A stretch of DNA of 64,000 bases from Pholiota molesta (GCA_014925825.1 JACGCK010000004.1:62001-126000); one strand, 5' to 3'. Positions 1 to 11,934 are shown, counted from the first letter of the stretch. Notes: a model not told the origin generated them from the letters alone. Numbers and translations are program-made.

Positions 1-1489
1 ATGAATGATTCCTGGTACATCTGGATCAAATCTGGATAATAGTTAGTAGGCAGTAGGATAGCTGTAGCATAGTATACCTCAGCTCTGAATTCTTCAATTG
101 TACCATTGAGAATTGAGCACAAAAAAGGGATGTCCTTGTCGCTGTGTCTCATGGTAAGGTCACAGTGGAAAGAAAAGGAAGGAATCTGATTCAATCAAGA
201 CAGCTCTTGCAAATTTGTGCACATATTCTTGGTAAATTCATGACTTTCATATTGAAACATGATTTATTTGGAGAGAATTAACTTCTATGAGTAAAGATGG
301 GCTGAATATAATAACTAATGCACAGCACTTTCTTAAAAAGGAGACGGAAATGGCAGAATATACCTGTGGCACAGATAAATTGAATGTGAATGGGGGATGG
401 ATCACTATGAGCCACTGAGTGGGAGTGTGGTTGGCATGGGGTGGTCCGTGGAGAATGAGACTCCAAATCAAACTATGCATGGCTGGGTGTGAATGTGAGC
501 AGCTGAGTGTGAGTGTGAGTGTGTGAAGCGAGAATGACAGTGGACAGTGTCACAAATGGTATATCCTCCTTCTAGACCATGTAGTGACGTCCTGAGTGTG
601 CTTGCAAGCCTGTATATGGCAGTGCACGAGTTGCATCCAAGTTTGTCAGGCCACGTGACTACCCATGGCTTCTGTTCCAAGGCATGTGTGGCACAGTGTG
701 GTGGCACTGTGCACATTCGTGCGAGTGCATTCTATGTGCATTGTAATATGTTCTGAGGTGTATGGAGGATCTCTGTGTATGTTTCATGTGCTTGAGCAAC
801 TTCGAGCATGGTGGCACAAGGCAAGGCATCCTATTGCATCATATAGTGTGCATTGCGCATATGGAACATATAAAGTCTCAGTACACGCATAGAACGCAAC
901 CATATGATTAGATATACCTATGGAATGTATAAAGTCTACCAAGGTAATCAGTGTACAGTAGATACACAAGAAGTCAGGGTGCTCACCTCAGTACATGCAT
1001 AGAACGCAACTGAGGTGACACGACATCGCAATACTCTACTTATACTAGGTACAAAACATAGAAGTCCATAACAATGCAAATTGTGCATGATAAGAGATAA
1101 GATGTGGTGCGCCGCACCACGCAAACCGTTGTCCAGCAATAATGCGGCGCTTCTGCCTGCACACTTCTCGGTTTGTAACTCCACAGCACATGCATCTGGG
1201 CATATTCTGGCACGTTTTCAGTGCATATACAGATGTGGTGCATATCACTGGGAGTGCCAGAAACGAATGGGGCAATGGGAAGCCTGTTGCTGCCCTGAAC
1301 ATTGATGACAGCTCTTGTTGTTGTTTCCTATGAGTACCCGGAAGCAAAGCGCTACACTTTTCCAGTGGGAAAGCTGAGGGTGGGCAGACACACAGAACAA
1401 CAGCAGGGTGGCATCAAGTTCCGGGCATCAATCAAAGCAGGGCCAAACAGAATTACTGTGAATGAAACTGCAAAACAATATGTGAGTCA
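1..1489. other. No gene seen; low-complexity and probable old transposon DNA
   Basis: No open frame here resembles a protein I recognise, and the longest frames overlap each other on both strands. A short GTGTGA-type microsatellite lies at about 486-523. A roughly 22-base sequence around 'catagaacgcaac' occurs at about 880-901 and again at about 990-1011 with one difference. Because the remnant immediately to the right (1490-2193) is the 3' part of an older Helitron reading left to right, part of this stretch may be its decayed interior. I could not align it with the interior of the younger copy. Confidence 0.5.
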
Positions 1490-2193
1490 CTGTAACAGGA
1501 TAGTATACACCACCAGCATCAGAGCAATGTAAACATATCCATTTACCATCTTTTAAATCATGGCCAACTTATTCCCTACATTTATTAGCATCTACAGTTA
1601 CAAAAGTGCATACAACAGGGAAAGCACTCTTCTCTTACTCTATAAGCCCCCACAGGCTTCACTGAAAGCCTCGACACAATCTACACCATCACCCCAAGAA
1701 GAGGGCACATGCAGATTAATTCCATATTATATTTCACACCTGTTTTAAATTGGTTTTAAATCAATTAACTAGAATTCATTTCAACTCTGTCTCAACTTTA
1801 TAATAGATGTAAAATATACTTTCTATGTTTGCTTTATAAATGTTGCAGGCTTTATTTTCTTTCACATCCCTGGGTCTGACAGACAGAACACCAGGAACTG
1901 CCTCCCAGTTCACATATTTGCACTCACAAGTCACATGACATAAGACATTCACTTTCTCTGAGCTGAACTCATCAAGAACTCATTGCTATATAGCTCCATA
2001 ATAAAATGAGATTTTTCCAAGCAGACAATTTTGGCACATACATAGGCATATGGAGAACATACCTTGCACTTTGCAGGAGGTAAGACATCCATCTTCCCTG
2101 TTTCTATATTCCATTAAGATGGGCCCTTTGAATTTCTGATGTATACACCATATCTCAATTGGAGTTTCAATGGTGCCTGCATGTAATACCTAA
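1490..2193 (+). mobile_element. Older Helitron, left fragment (split by a nested insertion)
   Basis: This segment matches the reverse complement of about 2608-3290, the 3' part of the younger Helitron, over most of its length with many substitutions and small indels. Matching landmarks include the block around 'tatacaccaccagcatc', the block around 'catcttttaaatcatg', and the block around 'ccattaagatgggccc'. The match stops at 2193, where the younger Helitron begins. The missing last 430 bases of the older copy resume at 11935 on the other side of the insertion. The coding part of the older copy is decayed. Confidence 0.8.
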
Positions 2194-2204
2194 CTAGCAG
2201 CTGA

Positions 2205-2223
2205 CCCGTGCTGTTGGCACGGG
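2205..2223 (-). repeat. Helitron 3' terminal hairpin
   Basis: Minus-strand sequence CCCGTGC-CAACA-GCACGGG forms a perfect 7-bp stem with a 5-base loop, 11 bases before the element's end including the terminal CTAG. This is the rolling-circle termination signal of the family. The older copy at about 12341-12357 carries the same hairpin with one mismatch in the stem. Confidence 0.9.
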
Positions 2224-3195
2224 GTTATGTGGAGGGGGAGCGCAATGTATAAACTCGAAGACGCGTACACCTGAGGAAGAACTGAAATTTTGTATATACA
2301 CACGTTAGAGTGGATACATGAGATTTTCAGCATCTTTGAAGAAAGTTGGTTAACACCGCTGCTGCTATGACATGAAATAAGAGTTGTATTTCGGTTCTGT
2401 GACGCGAGAGTCACAGAATTATGTCACATAAATAATGTCCGTTACAGTGAATAATGCCATCGTCATATGTCATTCAATATATGCTGAATGTATATTCTAA
2501 GACCCAGGTTTTATCAACATTCATGTCTTCTTTTACCCTGTCTATTCAGAATTTCTTAGGTTAACAGCCGAAAGCGGGGAAGTGGCCCAATTTCTTTTTG
2601 TTAGTGGGCACCATTGAAACTCCGATTGAAATATGGTGTACACATCAGAGAGGGCCCATCTTAATGGAATATAGAAACAGGGAAGATGGATGTTTTAGCT
2701 CTCGCAAAGCGCAGGGTATATTCTCCATATGTCTATCCATGTGTCAAAATTGTTATCTTTGAAAAATCTTATTTTATCGTGGAGCTATATGGCAATGAGT
2801 TCAGCTTGGAGAAATTGATCGTCTAATGTCATGTGACTTGTGTGTCCTTTAGAGTGAGTGCGAATATGTCAGTTCCTCGTCTTTACTCTATGGGAGCCAT
2901 GGCTGTGAAAGAAAATAAAGACTGCAACATTTATAAAGCAAAAGTCGAAAGTATATTTTACATCTAATATACAGTTGAGATAGAGCGGAAACACATTCAC
3001 ATTCGAGGTAATTGATTTAAAATTGGTGCAATTTAAAACTGATGCGAAATATCGTTTTGAATTAATCTGCGCGCGCCCTCTTCTTTGAGGGTGATGATGT
3101 AGACTGTGTTGATGCTTCCGGTGAAGGCGGTGGGGGGCTTGTAGAGTAAGAGAAGAGTGCTTTCCCTTTCGTATGCGCTTTTGTGACTGTCGATG

Positions 3196-4125
3196 CTAAT
3201 CAATGTAGAGAATGTTTAGGCATGATTTAAAAGATAGGAAAAGGTGAAGTTTACATTGCGTTGATTGTGTTGATGCTGGTGGTGTATACCATCCTGTGAA
3301 GACAATAGTCTCAATGTCAATTATGAAGTGTTCAACACCGTCGACTTCGATGTCGTTAACGTATTTGACATCAGATAGGAAGCCGGTAATGGTCACATAG
3401 CGGCGGTTTACTGGCATGGGATATTTTCCTTCCTTATATTTTGGGGAATCGGGAAAGCGACAGAAGAAGGAAGTGATGGGTTTTGGAGTTGTTTCTTTGT
3501 AGAAGGATATGTATTGTTCAATATCAATACGGAACGTACCAGTCTCCTTTTTGCAGTCGGCTGCAACACCTACTATGTGCAGAAAAGGTGGGCGGGCACT
3601 ATCGATCGACACAGTTGGCTCAGCAGCAATGGTGTTCAATGTCGGTGCACTGTATAAAGGCTGTGGAGGCCCGATGTCGCTCATCTTCGATGAGAACAAC
3701 AATATTAGCAGACTAATAATGCTTTGTGAAATTGTTGAAAGTTGAAACATGTGTACCCATTGAATATCACCGACCAAATCATAATCTACTGCATTTCGAT
3801 TCATACTCGGATAGACTTCTGTTCCAATTTGATTTCTAGCAAACTAAATGAATGATAATTAGTCATGTAAGTTTGAAAATAGGGAAAATGATAGCAAACA
3901 CACAGTAACATATACAAAATATAAGCGAACGGTGTCTTCAAATTCAATGTTTGATGTATTGAAGTAGTGCAGACTCCCGAGCAGAAGATGTTCGGGACCG
4001 ACATAAAGTTGAGCATCGAAAATTAGTGTTTTTGATTTATGGATTCCCCGAGGATTGCCCAGGCCGGCTATGGCTGTGAAGGAAGCGAAGCCAGAAGTTG
4101 GATATGTGGTATGGTTGGTAGACAT
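3196..4125 (-). CDS. Helitron accessory protein, two exons, function unknown
   Basis: Exon 1 starts at 4125 and runs to about 3890-3900. Exon 2 covers the open frame up to about 3805 and ends at 3196. An intron of roughly 90-100 bases joins them; the exact splice sites are unsettled. The predicted protein is about 270 residues with no transmembrane segment I trust. The second half (around 'RRYVTITGFLSDV' and 'HFIIDIETIVFTGW') has alternating hydrophobic strands like a single-strand-binding OB fold, but that is an inference from pattern only. It lies directly downstream of the Rep/helicase gene, same strand, inside the element, so it travels with the Helitron. I do not recognise a named family. 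Confidence 0.55.
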
Positions 4126-4298
4126 TGGGGGTCATGGAAATAAGCAGTATCTGTCGTTGCTTGCCTTTTATGTATCGAACATCTGAGACAGACATTGAGT
4201 AATCTGCAGTGCACGGCCCAGGCAATGATGTCATTAATGAATGAGGCCTTAAAATTTAGTTGGCATCTAATGTAACGTAACAAAGGTTGTCATATATA

Positions 4299-7200
4299 CT
4301 ATAAGAGAACTTCAGGAAAGACTATGTTATATGTAGAACACCCTGCACCATCAGGAAGCAAAATGTGAACATTGCGACTTGTTGTAGCTCGGGAAAGAGC
4401 AACGTAAAGCTGCCCATGGGTGAAAACAGGGAAGCGGAGATCGAGACCGACATATTTTACTGACTGCCCTTGCGCTTTGTTGATTGTCAAGGCAAATGCC
4501 AGTCGGACAGGAAATTGGCGCCTACTAAATCTGAAGGCGCGCTGTGTTGTTGAACCTTGGGGAATGATGGTTATCCTCGGGATAAGAGTGATTTGCCCAT
4601 CATGGTCACCACCAAGCAGGCGCACTTCCAACACTCTTTCATCCATACGTGTCACGATCATGCGAGTCCCATTGCATAGTCCTTCTGTTGGCCTCAAGTT
4701 ACGGAGCAAAATAAGCGGGCACCCAATTTTTATGTTGAGTTCTCCAGGAGGCACGTTTCCATCGTCCATTATTCGTAGGACTTCGACTGGAATAGGCTGT
4801 GCCGAGTCAAAAGTCTCGTCCATAGGTGCGTCAGCACCTGGCTCATGTAGCACTTTATCAGCGCTGAAGTAGGTTTTTTCATCACCTGACATTCTGTGCA
4901 AGATTTGATTGTTGAGGTCGGACACATCAGTGTTGTGAGGTGCAAGAATCATTCTGTTGGCGAAGTATGCTGGAGGGGTGGTGGGGTTGTGTCGATGTTT
5001 GGATAGATGGCATTGATTAGATCGTCGGATGAAGGAGTGACCATATGGGGAGGAAGGTCGAGGATGCCATTTTCTGCTAAATTTTTACCATTGCCGATGT
5101 CTAGGAGCCAGGATGCAAAGTCACGATCGGCATCTCCTTGCATTAGTCGCATGTTTTCTCGAAGGTGAAGTACCTGAATATGAGGCCAGAGGTAGGAGCG
5201 TTGCAGAGTGGAGTCAATGATGTCTTCCCGACTGCCAAATTCAATGACAGGCAGACATTGACGAAAGTCTCCTCCAAAAAGAACGATTATTCCACCAAAT
5301 GGAAGGTCGATGCCACGTATGTCCCGCAGTGTTTTGTCGAGGGCTTCAATCGCATGTCGGTGTTGCATAGCGGCTTCATCCCAAATTATGATCGATGTAC
5401 GACGAAGCAGCTCTGCTCGTGGGCTGTTTTTGGAGATGTTGCAGATTGAATCTGAAGAGAGTCCATCGATAGGAATTTTGAATGTTGAATGTGCAGTACG
5501 ACCACCAGGAATAAGTAAGGCGGCAATTCCAGATGATGCAACTGCAAGTGCAATTAAGCCGCCACCCCGAAGTCTGGAGCATATCGTGCGATAGGCGTAA
5601 GTTTTGCCTGTTCCACCAGGGCCATCCACAAAGAAGAGTTTCGGTTTGCGGTTTTCAATGCAGTCAATGACTGCATCATATACAATTCTTTGATCATTGT
5701 TCAAGGTAGGCAAAAGGGACTCAAAAAGCTCACGTTGTTCCGCATGGTTGTAGTTGAGTTGATCGGCGATGAGTGGATTTGTTAAGTGAGCGTCCCAGTC
5801 ATATGTTGGCTTGGGCATTGTTGGCCAGTCAGCAAGGGCACGACCAGATTCCTGTAGCTGCTTGTCCAGCAGATGGAGTCCATAATCATAGACTTGATCT
5901 TCGGAAGCATTGGTAAAGCCAAGGGTTTGCAGACGATGAAGCAAGTCATCACAGATATGCTGACGGAATTGTTGCCAAAGACGATGGGGTTCTGACACAT
6001 CACAAAACAGGAGCAAGGTCACGAAGAGCTGGCGAAGACGAAAGCCAGTCTGCATAGCAGATGCTTCACGCAAACACTGCTCCCATTCGTTGTCATCTTC
6101 AAGGAGACCACGTGCTAAACAGGCCTCTTGGAAAGTGTTGTACACTTGCCCTTGATATGTGCGCAGGTCTTCGAAGGATTTTGGACCTTTGACCACTGTG
6201 AGTAGTGTTCGAAGGTAGAAGCGTTCACCACCAGTGGGAGGTACGAAATACATCCGCCCAAGTGCAAAACCACGTTCACGGATTTTCCAGTGCTTTCTCT
6301 GCCCTGGCTCAGGTTGGTGGACCCATGTAAATTTCTGAGGAAACTCCTGGTAGGTCACAGCTCGTGCTTGCTCTCCCAGTGGTCCATCATCAGCATTAGC
6401 TCTGAAGAAAGCTGTTAGCGTGGTTTGCTCGGCAGCAGCACGGTCCAGAACGTCTTGAGGGTTCTCCTCAGGATCAAAGACAACCATATGTTGGCCAGGA
6501 AGATGGACCTGAAGTCATGTGATCGGTGGGTCTTGTGCATGCATGTCGAACTGTAACAGCCGCCAGGAAGCTTTAGAGGCAGAGATATAGCGGCCATCAA
6601 TCCAGCGTTTGATTTCATCGCGCTGGTAAATAGCCATTGTTGCCATGTCGCAGCCCTTCTGAATGTATTTGAAGATATATTTGAAGGAGCTCAATGAAAC
6701 TGCACATTTGACATTGATATGGCAGTTATATTTTGCAGAAAGAAAGGGGCAGTAAGGTACGATCCAACGGTTGTCCACAGAATGAGTGCCAACTTGATAA
6801 CTTCTACCATCATTAGGTCGATGGTAATCTGGATAGCCATTGACATCCATATTCGTGAACTCGTTGAAGTTTTTTGGATATCGTTTTGTGCATGTCCGAG
6901 TCTCTTTGTCCATGCACGGAGCAGATGGATTGGCAGCACCACATGGGCCATGAACCATGTAGGATTTTACGGTTTCAAACAGCATTGGCTGTGTTTGTGG
7001 GTCAGGCCATTTCGCCCATATGAATTTGTCAATGTCTTCGGGTGTCAACAGTTTCTGTCCTTCAGCAAAGAAAATAAGGAGATGCATATGTGGCAGTCCC
7101 CGCTTTTGAAATTCGATGGTGTACACATGTGCTACTACACGGCCCAGAACACCATGGTCAAGAATGTCCTTCAAAAGCGCCTTCTTCTTCAGATTGAAGA

Positions 7201-10200
7201 CGCGTGAGACCAAGTCCGGACGGTCATAGGCAGTCTCTCCAGGCTGAAGCTCTCGTGTGATTTCATCCCAGTGGGCATTGCATGTCATGGTCAGAAATAA
7301 GTCGACCTTTTTGAAGTATCGTGTGATGGCCATTGAATCTTGAAAGCGCTGGTGCATATGCCGTGGACCACCTGGATATGAGGATGGCAGAATCACCCGC
7401 TGTCCTATTTCCGACAGATCAACGTTGGCATCTGCTTGGTTTAATGCATCTGTGAGGCCATTGCTGACATGTGCACGGAAGAGGCCTTGGTTCATGCGTA
7501 GGTAACACAGGGTGTTCTGATCAGACGCAGCCCACATGTCCACCAGATAGCGTTGAAGGAGGCGACCACCATGCAGAAGAGCAGATGTTTCACGACGCCG
7601 GTTATGCATATGGTATGCCACAAAGTTGGTCAACGTGACACGTTTACGTCGAGGTCGACGTTGGTGTGGGTCATGTATTGGGATGTCCGGATGCCAGCCA
7701 TTCTCTCCGCGTGGGAATAGAAGTACATACTGAAGGGGTGCATATGCAGCGTGTAATTCACTAATACGCTGAAGACTGCCACCGCGCTTGCGAAGGATAA
7801 TATCTCGTGATTGAGGCTGCGAATGATTTCCCGGCAAAATGACAGCAACCTCATCAGTGGTTGGGAGGTTGTAACGACGGCGATCAGTGTTAGACACTAC
7901 ACGCAACCGAAGGCAAATATCGTCGGTCTCGCAATCCCGCAAAATCTCGTGTGCATGCAAGTAGAGGGGGCATATTGATGGTATTGCCGTATAATGTCTT
8001 GAAGAGTGCTCATTGTATCAGCGCGAAGGTTCTTGTTGTGTGTATTGTTTTCCATGCGATGACGAAGTGCTGTGCGAGGATCGTAAATGTACAGCTGAGC
8101 GTATACAGGTTGTTGGCCTTCCGAAGGAAGGAGTGCTCCAGAAAGATGGCAAAGTTCGCCTTGAATGCGGAAAACAGGCGCACTTTTCCCATCATTGATA
8201 GAATGATCCTCGTTGACACCCAAGGACGTGAAGGCAAGAGCACGGTTGTATTCCCAGATATGTTCCCGAAAGTTCCGCGCCACTGCATCCATTCCAGTGA
8301 ATAATGCAAGCAGTGGCTCGGGTGGTGGCTGTAGATCAGGAAGTCGAACAGTTCCGTGGTCGCAGCAGGTGACGAATTCTGGGTGGCTGACAGGTGATAC
8401 GACCAATTTCTCTGCCAGCCAATGAAGGGCCCCACAGTGCTTGCACTCATACTCCATCCGGCCAAGATCATGGCATTCAGCAGGCTCCTGATAGGGCTGC
8501 CGAGCAATAGGCTCTACAGTCTTTGTTAGCTAGTGCTTGAAAGTCCGGTCCGGTCCGGTCTTTTACCCTCCAAGGGCTTGGACCGAGACCGAGACCGGTC
8601 CATCTATTTTTAAAATGCTCAAAAAACCGGACCGGACCGCATAAGACCGGTCCACTGCGGTCTTGAGCGGTCCAAAGACCGGTTCAGACCGGTTACGGTC
8701 CAAACCGGTCTCAACTGGTTAAAGACCGGTTCAGACTGGTAGGAACTGGGTAGTATACTGTATCTAGTATGTAGTATCTCAAAGAATACGAAAATCGGTG
8801 GAGAAATGACTGAGAAACAACTAAAATACTAGCAAATGCAGTGGTACAGCGCATTTTGTGATATCTCGGTCAATTCTCAACCGAATATTATGGCTGTATG
8901 CTTGTTAGAGAGGTAATTCTAATATCTAACTGTAACCTAGTTTACAAAAGGGCGATGTCTATATTGAATGAAGCATAGGCAAAAGCGTCTTTGAAGTAGT
9001 CAAAAAGAGTAGAAAACATAAATATTACTATAGCTCAATCAAATGTTTTTTAAATATTAAGGTTTAAATTGCATCTTATAGATGTATATGTCTTCTATTT
9101 ATGTGCAAGTTTGCGAAAGGTACGCGCACTTAACGTTTTAACTGTGGGTAAAAGCGTTTTTAAGCGCTCAAAGTAATTAGTTAAACAAAAGTATTAATAA
9201 CGTTGCCAATTATCGAGCTAAAAATACGATTTATACATCATTTAAAAGGACTTTTGACGTTTTATAAGTCTACAAAATTTCAAAGCTAAAGACCGGTTGA
9301 GACCGGTCCAAACCAGTCTTTGATCGGTCCATCTATTTTTCAAATCCTGTTGGACCGTGGACCGGACCGCGGTCTCGGTCTTTTCCGGTCCATCAATATT
9401 CCGGTCTTTTCCGGTTCAGGTCCGGTCCAGTCTCGGTCTTTTTCCGGTCCTGAGACCGGACTTCCAAGCACTATTGTTAGCTGCATTTCCAAGAATAAGT
9501 AATGCTCGTTTCAGAAAAGGCTCACCTTGACCACCGCGTCTGGGAATTGCAGGTGTAGCATGCATGCGAACTGTATTTTGTGGCACCTTAAAGAGTTTAA
9601 ATATTGGGATAAGCGATATTAGCATAGGGCAAAAGAATTGAATATACACACCTGATACGATGCAGGCCGAATGTTCGTACGCTCCTCTCTCTCTCGTCTG
9701 TGTCGATTTGATGCAGCAACAGATCGTCTGTTAGGCTGTTTGAATCCAGTATGTAAATTTACAGTTGTTTCGATTGAATAGTGATTCTGGTACTGACCAT
9801 TATGGCTATATCTTCCCTCCGTACTGATGGCGTGGCTTGTGCAAGTCGTTCCCGGCGTTCTCGTGCACGACGTTCTCGCTGAGCCACAGAGCGCGCACTT
9901 GGAGCTGTAGACTCTGGGATGACGGCCATTGGTGTTGGCATGGAAACCACAGGAGGCTCAGGGAAAGAAGGTAACGAAGAAGATTGCTGCCGATGTTGGC
10001 TATAGATGCGTTCACGGCGATTCTCTTCACGGCGTCAAAGATTCAAATGATCTCCTCCATGAAATTGGATGTGGAGGTCATCACGGTGAAATGCTATGGA
10101 TGGTGGCCTTGGAGACGTGCTTCCAGATGGCGGAGTAGAAACTATAATGAAAACATGAATTCTCAAATGAATTAGAAGCATAAAACCGAGAAGGAAGCCT

Positions 10201-10461
10201 ACCATGATCACTGTTCGCACTTGTTGAACGTGCAGAAGAAGGGCTGCCACGTCGAGACTTCGGTGTATAAGGGCTTCGGCGGCGTTGTGGATATGGCGAG
10301 GTTGTCCTATAAACATTTACAGTCAGTAGGTCCCAAACAACATTACAATTTAGAAGATAATTACATGGGATAGTGCAGATATTGAGAGTTGTAGATGGGG
10401 AAACGAAGAAGAAATGGCTTTCAGTGCACTCAGAGATAATGTATTCATCGAACTGAGTCAT
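4299..10461 (-). pseudogene. Helitron Rep/Pif1-type helicase, broken in three places
   Basis: Rolling-circle replication initiator and 5'-3' helicase that cuts, unwinds and joins Helitron DNA. N-terminal exons lie at about 10461-9490, with an Arg/Glu-rich stretch at about 9880-9810; the start codon is unresolved. From 8530 the frame reads a Cys-rich finger (CKHCGALHW), then the Helitron-like N domain, the HUH motif GLPHMHLLIFF (about 7110-7078) and the two-tyrosine motif FKYIFKYIQKG (about 6690-6650). The helicase follows: Walker A GPGGTGKT (about 5620), Walker B IIIWDEAAM, and the C-terminal half ending VALSRA near 4390. Breaks: one base lost in G5 at 7966-7970, TGA at 6517-6515 where CGA (Arg) is expected, and one base lost in G4 at 4975-4978. 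All catalytic motifs are present. Confidence 0.88.
8531..9473. mobile_element. 943-bp hAT-type non-autonomous element
   Basis: The ends are inverted repeats: TAGTGCTTGAAAGTCCGGTC at 8531 and, read from the other side, TAGTGCTTGGAAGTCCGGTC from 9473. The 8-bp flanking sequence TTGTTAGC is duplicated at 8523-8530 and 9474-9481. Eight-base duplications and a TAGTGCTTG-type end point to the hAT superfamily. The outer 200 bases on each side are packed with ACCGGTC and GGTCCGGTC units, likely subterminal transposase-binding repeats. The middle is AT-rich with no ORF, so movement would need a transposase from elsewhere. Confidence 0.88.
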
Positions 10462-10717
10462 AGTGATCGAGAGTGGAATATGTAAGATGCATTGGGTTCC
10501 TTTTTTGGAGAGTGGGTTCGTAACAGAACAGAATCTGAACTTAGTCACACATGAAGGCATAGGCACATCCTAAGACGGCTCAGGCTCGTGCACAGTGACC
10601 TATTTGACATGGTTCTTGGGTACATGATGTATAATGTAGGGATTACGTAACGGAAAGGGTGGAAAGCATGATAATTGTATTGGCTGATGTCTACGAGATG
10701 CAATCCCATAAGACCAA

Positions 10718-11058
10718 CATCCACGATGGATAGAACCAACATGGAGAGTATGTAAAGGCATGGTTACACAGGTAATCCCGTGCTCCCAGCCGACGCCATA
10801 TACTAAGGTATGTCATCACTGCGGTGGAATTTTGTTCCCTTGATGGTCGGATGCAGTGAAGCCGGTGTTGGCGCACCAGTGTCCGAGGTTATGTTTAGTT
10901 AACTCCACCCAGCGCAAAGTCGAGGGCAGCGGAGGATGCCTGGTGCATAGTCGACGGCAGTGCGAAGAGTAACTGGATGAACCAAAGTAGAATGAGAAGG
11001 GGGGGGGACATGAAGGGGTTAACTTGAACGTACCTGTTGAGGAATGCATGAGCCACAG
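10718..11058. repeat. Helitron internal repeat, copy 1
   Basis: This segment and 11422-11691 share an ordered set of matching blocks: 'catccacgatggatagaacc', 'gttacacaggta/gttacgcaggta', 'gcgcaaagtcgagggcag / gcgaagtcgaaggcag', 'tagtcgacggc / tagtcaacggc', and 'gcatgagc'. Copy 1 is longer, with an extra stretch in its first half. It lies in the non-coding 5' third of the younger Helitron, upstream of the Rep/helicase gene. A run of nine G occurs at about 10999-11007. Confidence 0.7.
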
Positions 11059-11421
11059 TTTGAGCCCGACCACACGATGCTCGACGCGAAGTCAACAGCA
11101 GCAGTGAGGGTCAAGGAATGCAGGAGGTGGTCGCCGGTCGAGTTTGGCGCAAGCCAGCACCGCGGCAACACCAGCATGGGGGGATCGTTGGGGCGTGAAG
11201 CCAACACTCCAAGCTCCGGCGAAGCCAAGAGGAGTGTGCTGGACTTTGCACCCGTTAGACCCTGCCCAAGCAGCAGCTCGACGGGTCCGCCTTCAATGCA
11301 GTCGCAGAGATGGACTGGCGACCTGCTGTGGTAGTTAGGGCACAGACATTATCGAAGAGGTGCATGCAATGTACGCACCTATGGTCTCTCCAGCTCAGTG
11401 GCGGGCGACATTGTGCGTGGA

Positions 11422-11691
11422 CATCCACGATGGATAGAACCAACGTGGAGTGTGTGGTTACGCAGGTAGACCTGCGCACCCAGCCCATTGTTGCAGTCCA
11501 CAAAACTCGATGGCATGCTGACAGAAACCCTTTAGCGGCCTGACGCGAAGTCGAAGGCAGCGAAGTGTACCGGACGCGTAGTCAACGGCGGCGCGAAAAG
11601 GAAACTGGACGAAAGCGGGGCAAATATGAGAAATGGGGAAGTGAATGGGTTGACTCCTACATACCTATTTGTAGACTGCATGAGCAACACT
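11422..11691. repeat. Helitron internal repeat, copy 2
   Basis: Second diverged copy of the repeat described at 10718-11058, same orientation, about 360 bases downstream of copy 1. A further short match ('gcgaagtcaacagcagc') lies between them at about 11088. No protein-coding signal was seen in either copy, so they read as internal duplications in the 5' non-coding part of the transposon. Confidence 0.7.
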
Positions 11692-11934
11692 GGACGGTGA
11701 GCTTCTACCCTCGCCATGAACGGACAGCCATGAACAGTGGGGGTTTGAACAGAGAAGGCAAGTGGCCCGTGCCCGACTGCGACGTGGTGCGAGGACTGCG
11801 GCCGGAGAGAGATCGGAAGTTGCCGCTGACCGTTTTCACGTGAGCTGCAGCCAAAAATGGATGTTTATGTTTGGCGGAAGCAGCCAATCAGAAGCCGCCG
11901 ATTACTCGAGGCCTTCTCCTTTTATTATATTAGA

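Larger units (their letters stand above)
2194..11934 (-). mobile_element. Complete 9.74-kb Helitron transposon
   Basis: On the minus strand the element starts TCTAATATAATAAAAGG at 11934 and ends with CTAG at 2197-2194, preceded by a short hairpin. It is flanked by A on the 5' side and T on the 3' side, the standard Helitron insertion site, with no target duplication. Joining base 2193 to 11935 restores an uninterrupted older Helitron, which proves both boundaries. Inside are a Rep/helicase gene, a downstream two-exon accessory gene, a repeat-rich 5' region and a nested hAT-type element. The ends are intact; the main gene carries three lesions, so autonomous activity is doubtful unless those are sequencing errors. 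Confidence 0.93.

Noticed and set aside
1490..3290. Terminal inverted repeats of a DNA transposon
   Set aside because: The arms are the same Helitron 3' region in two orientations, and their boundaries coincide with the nested insertion, so no separate element is needed.
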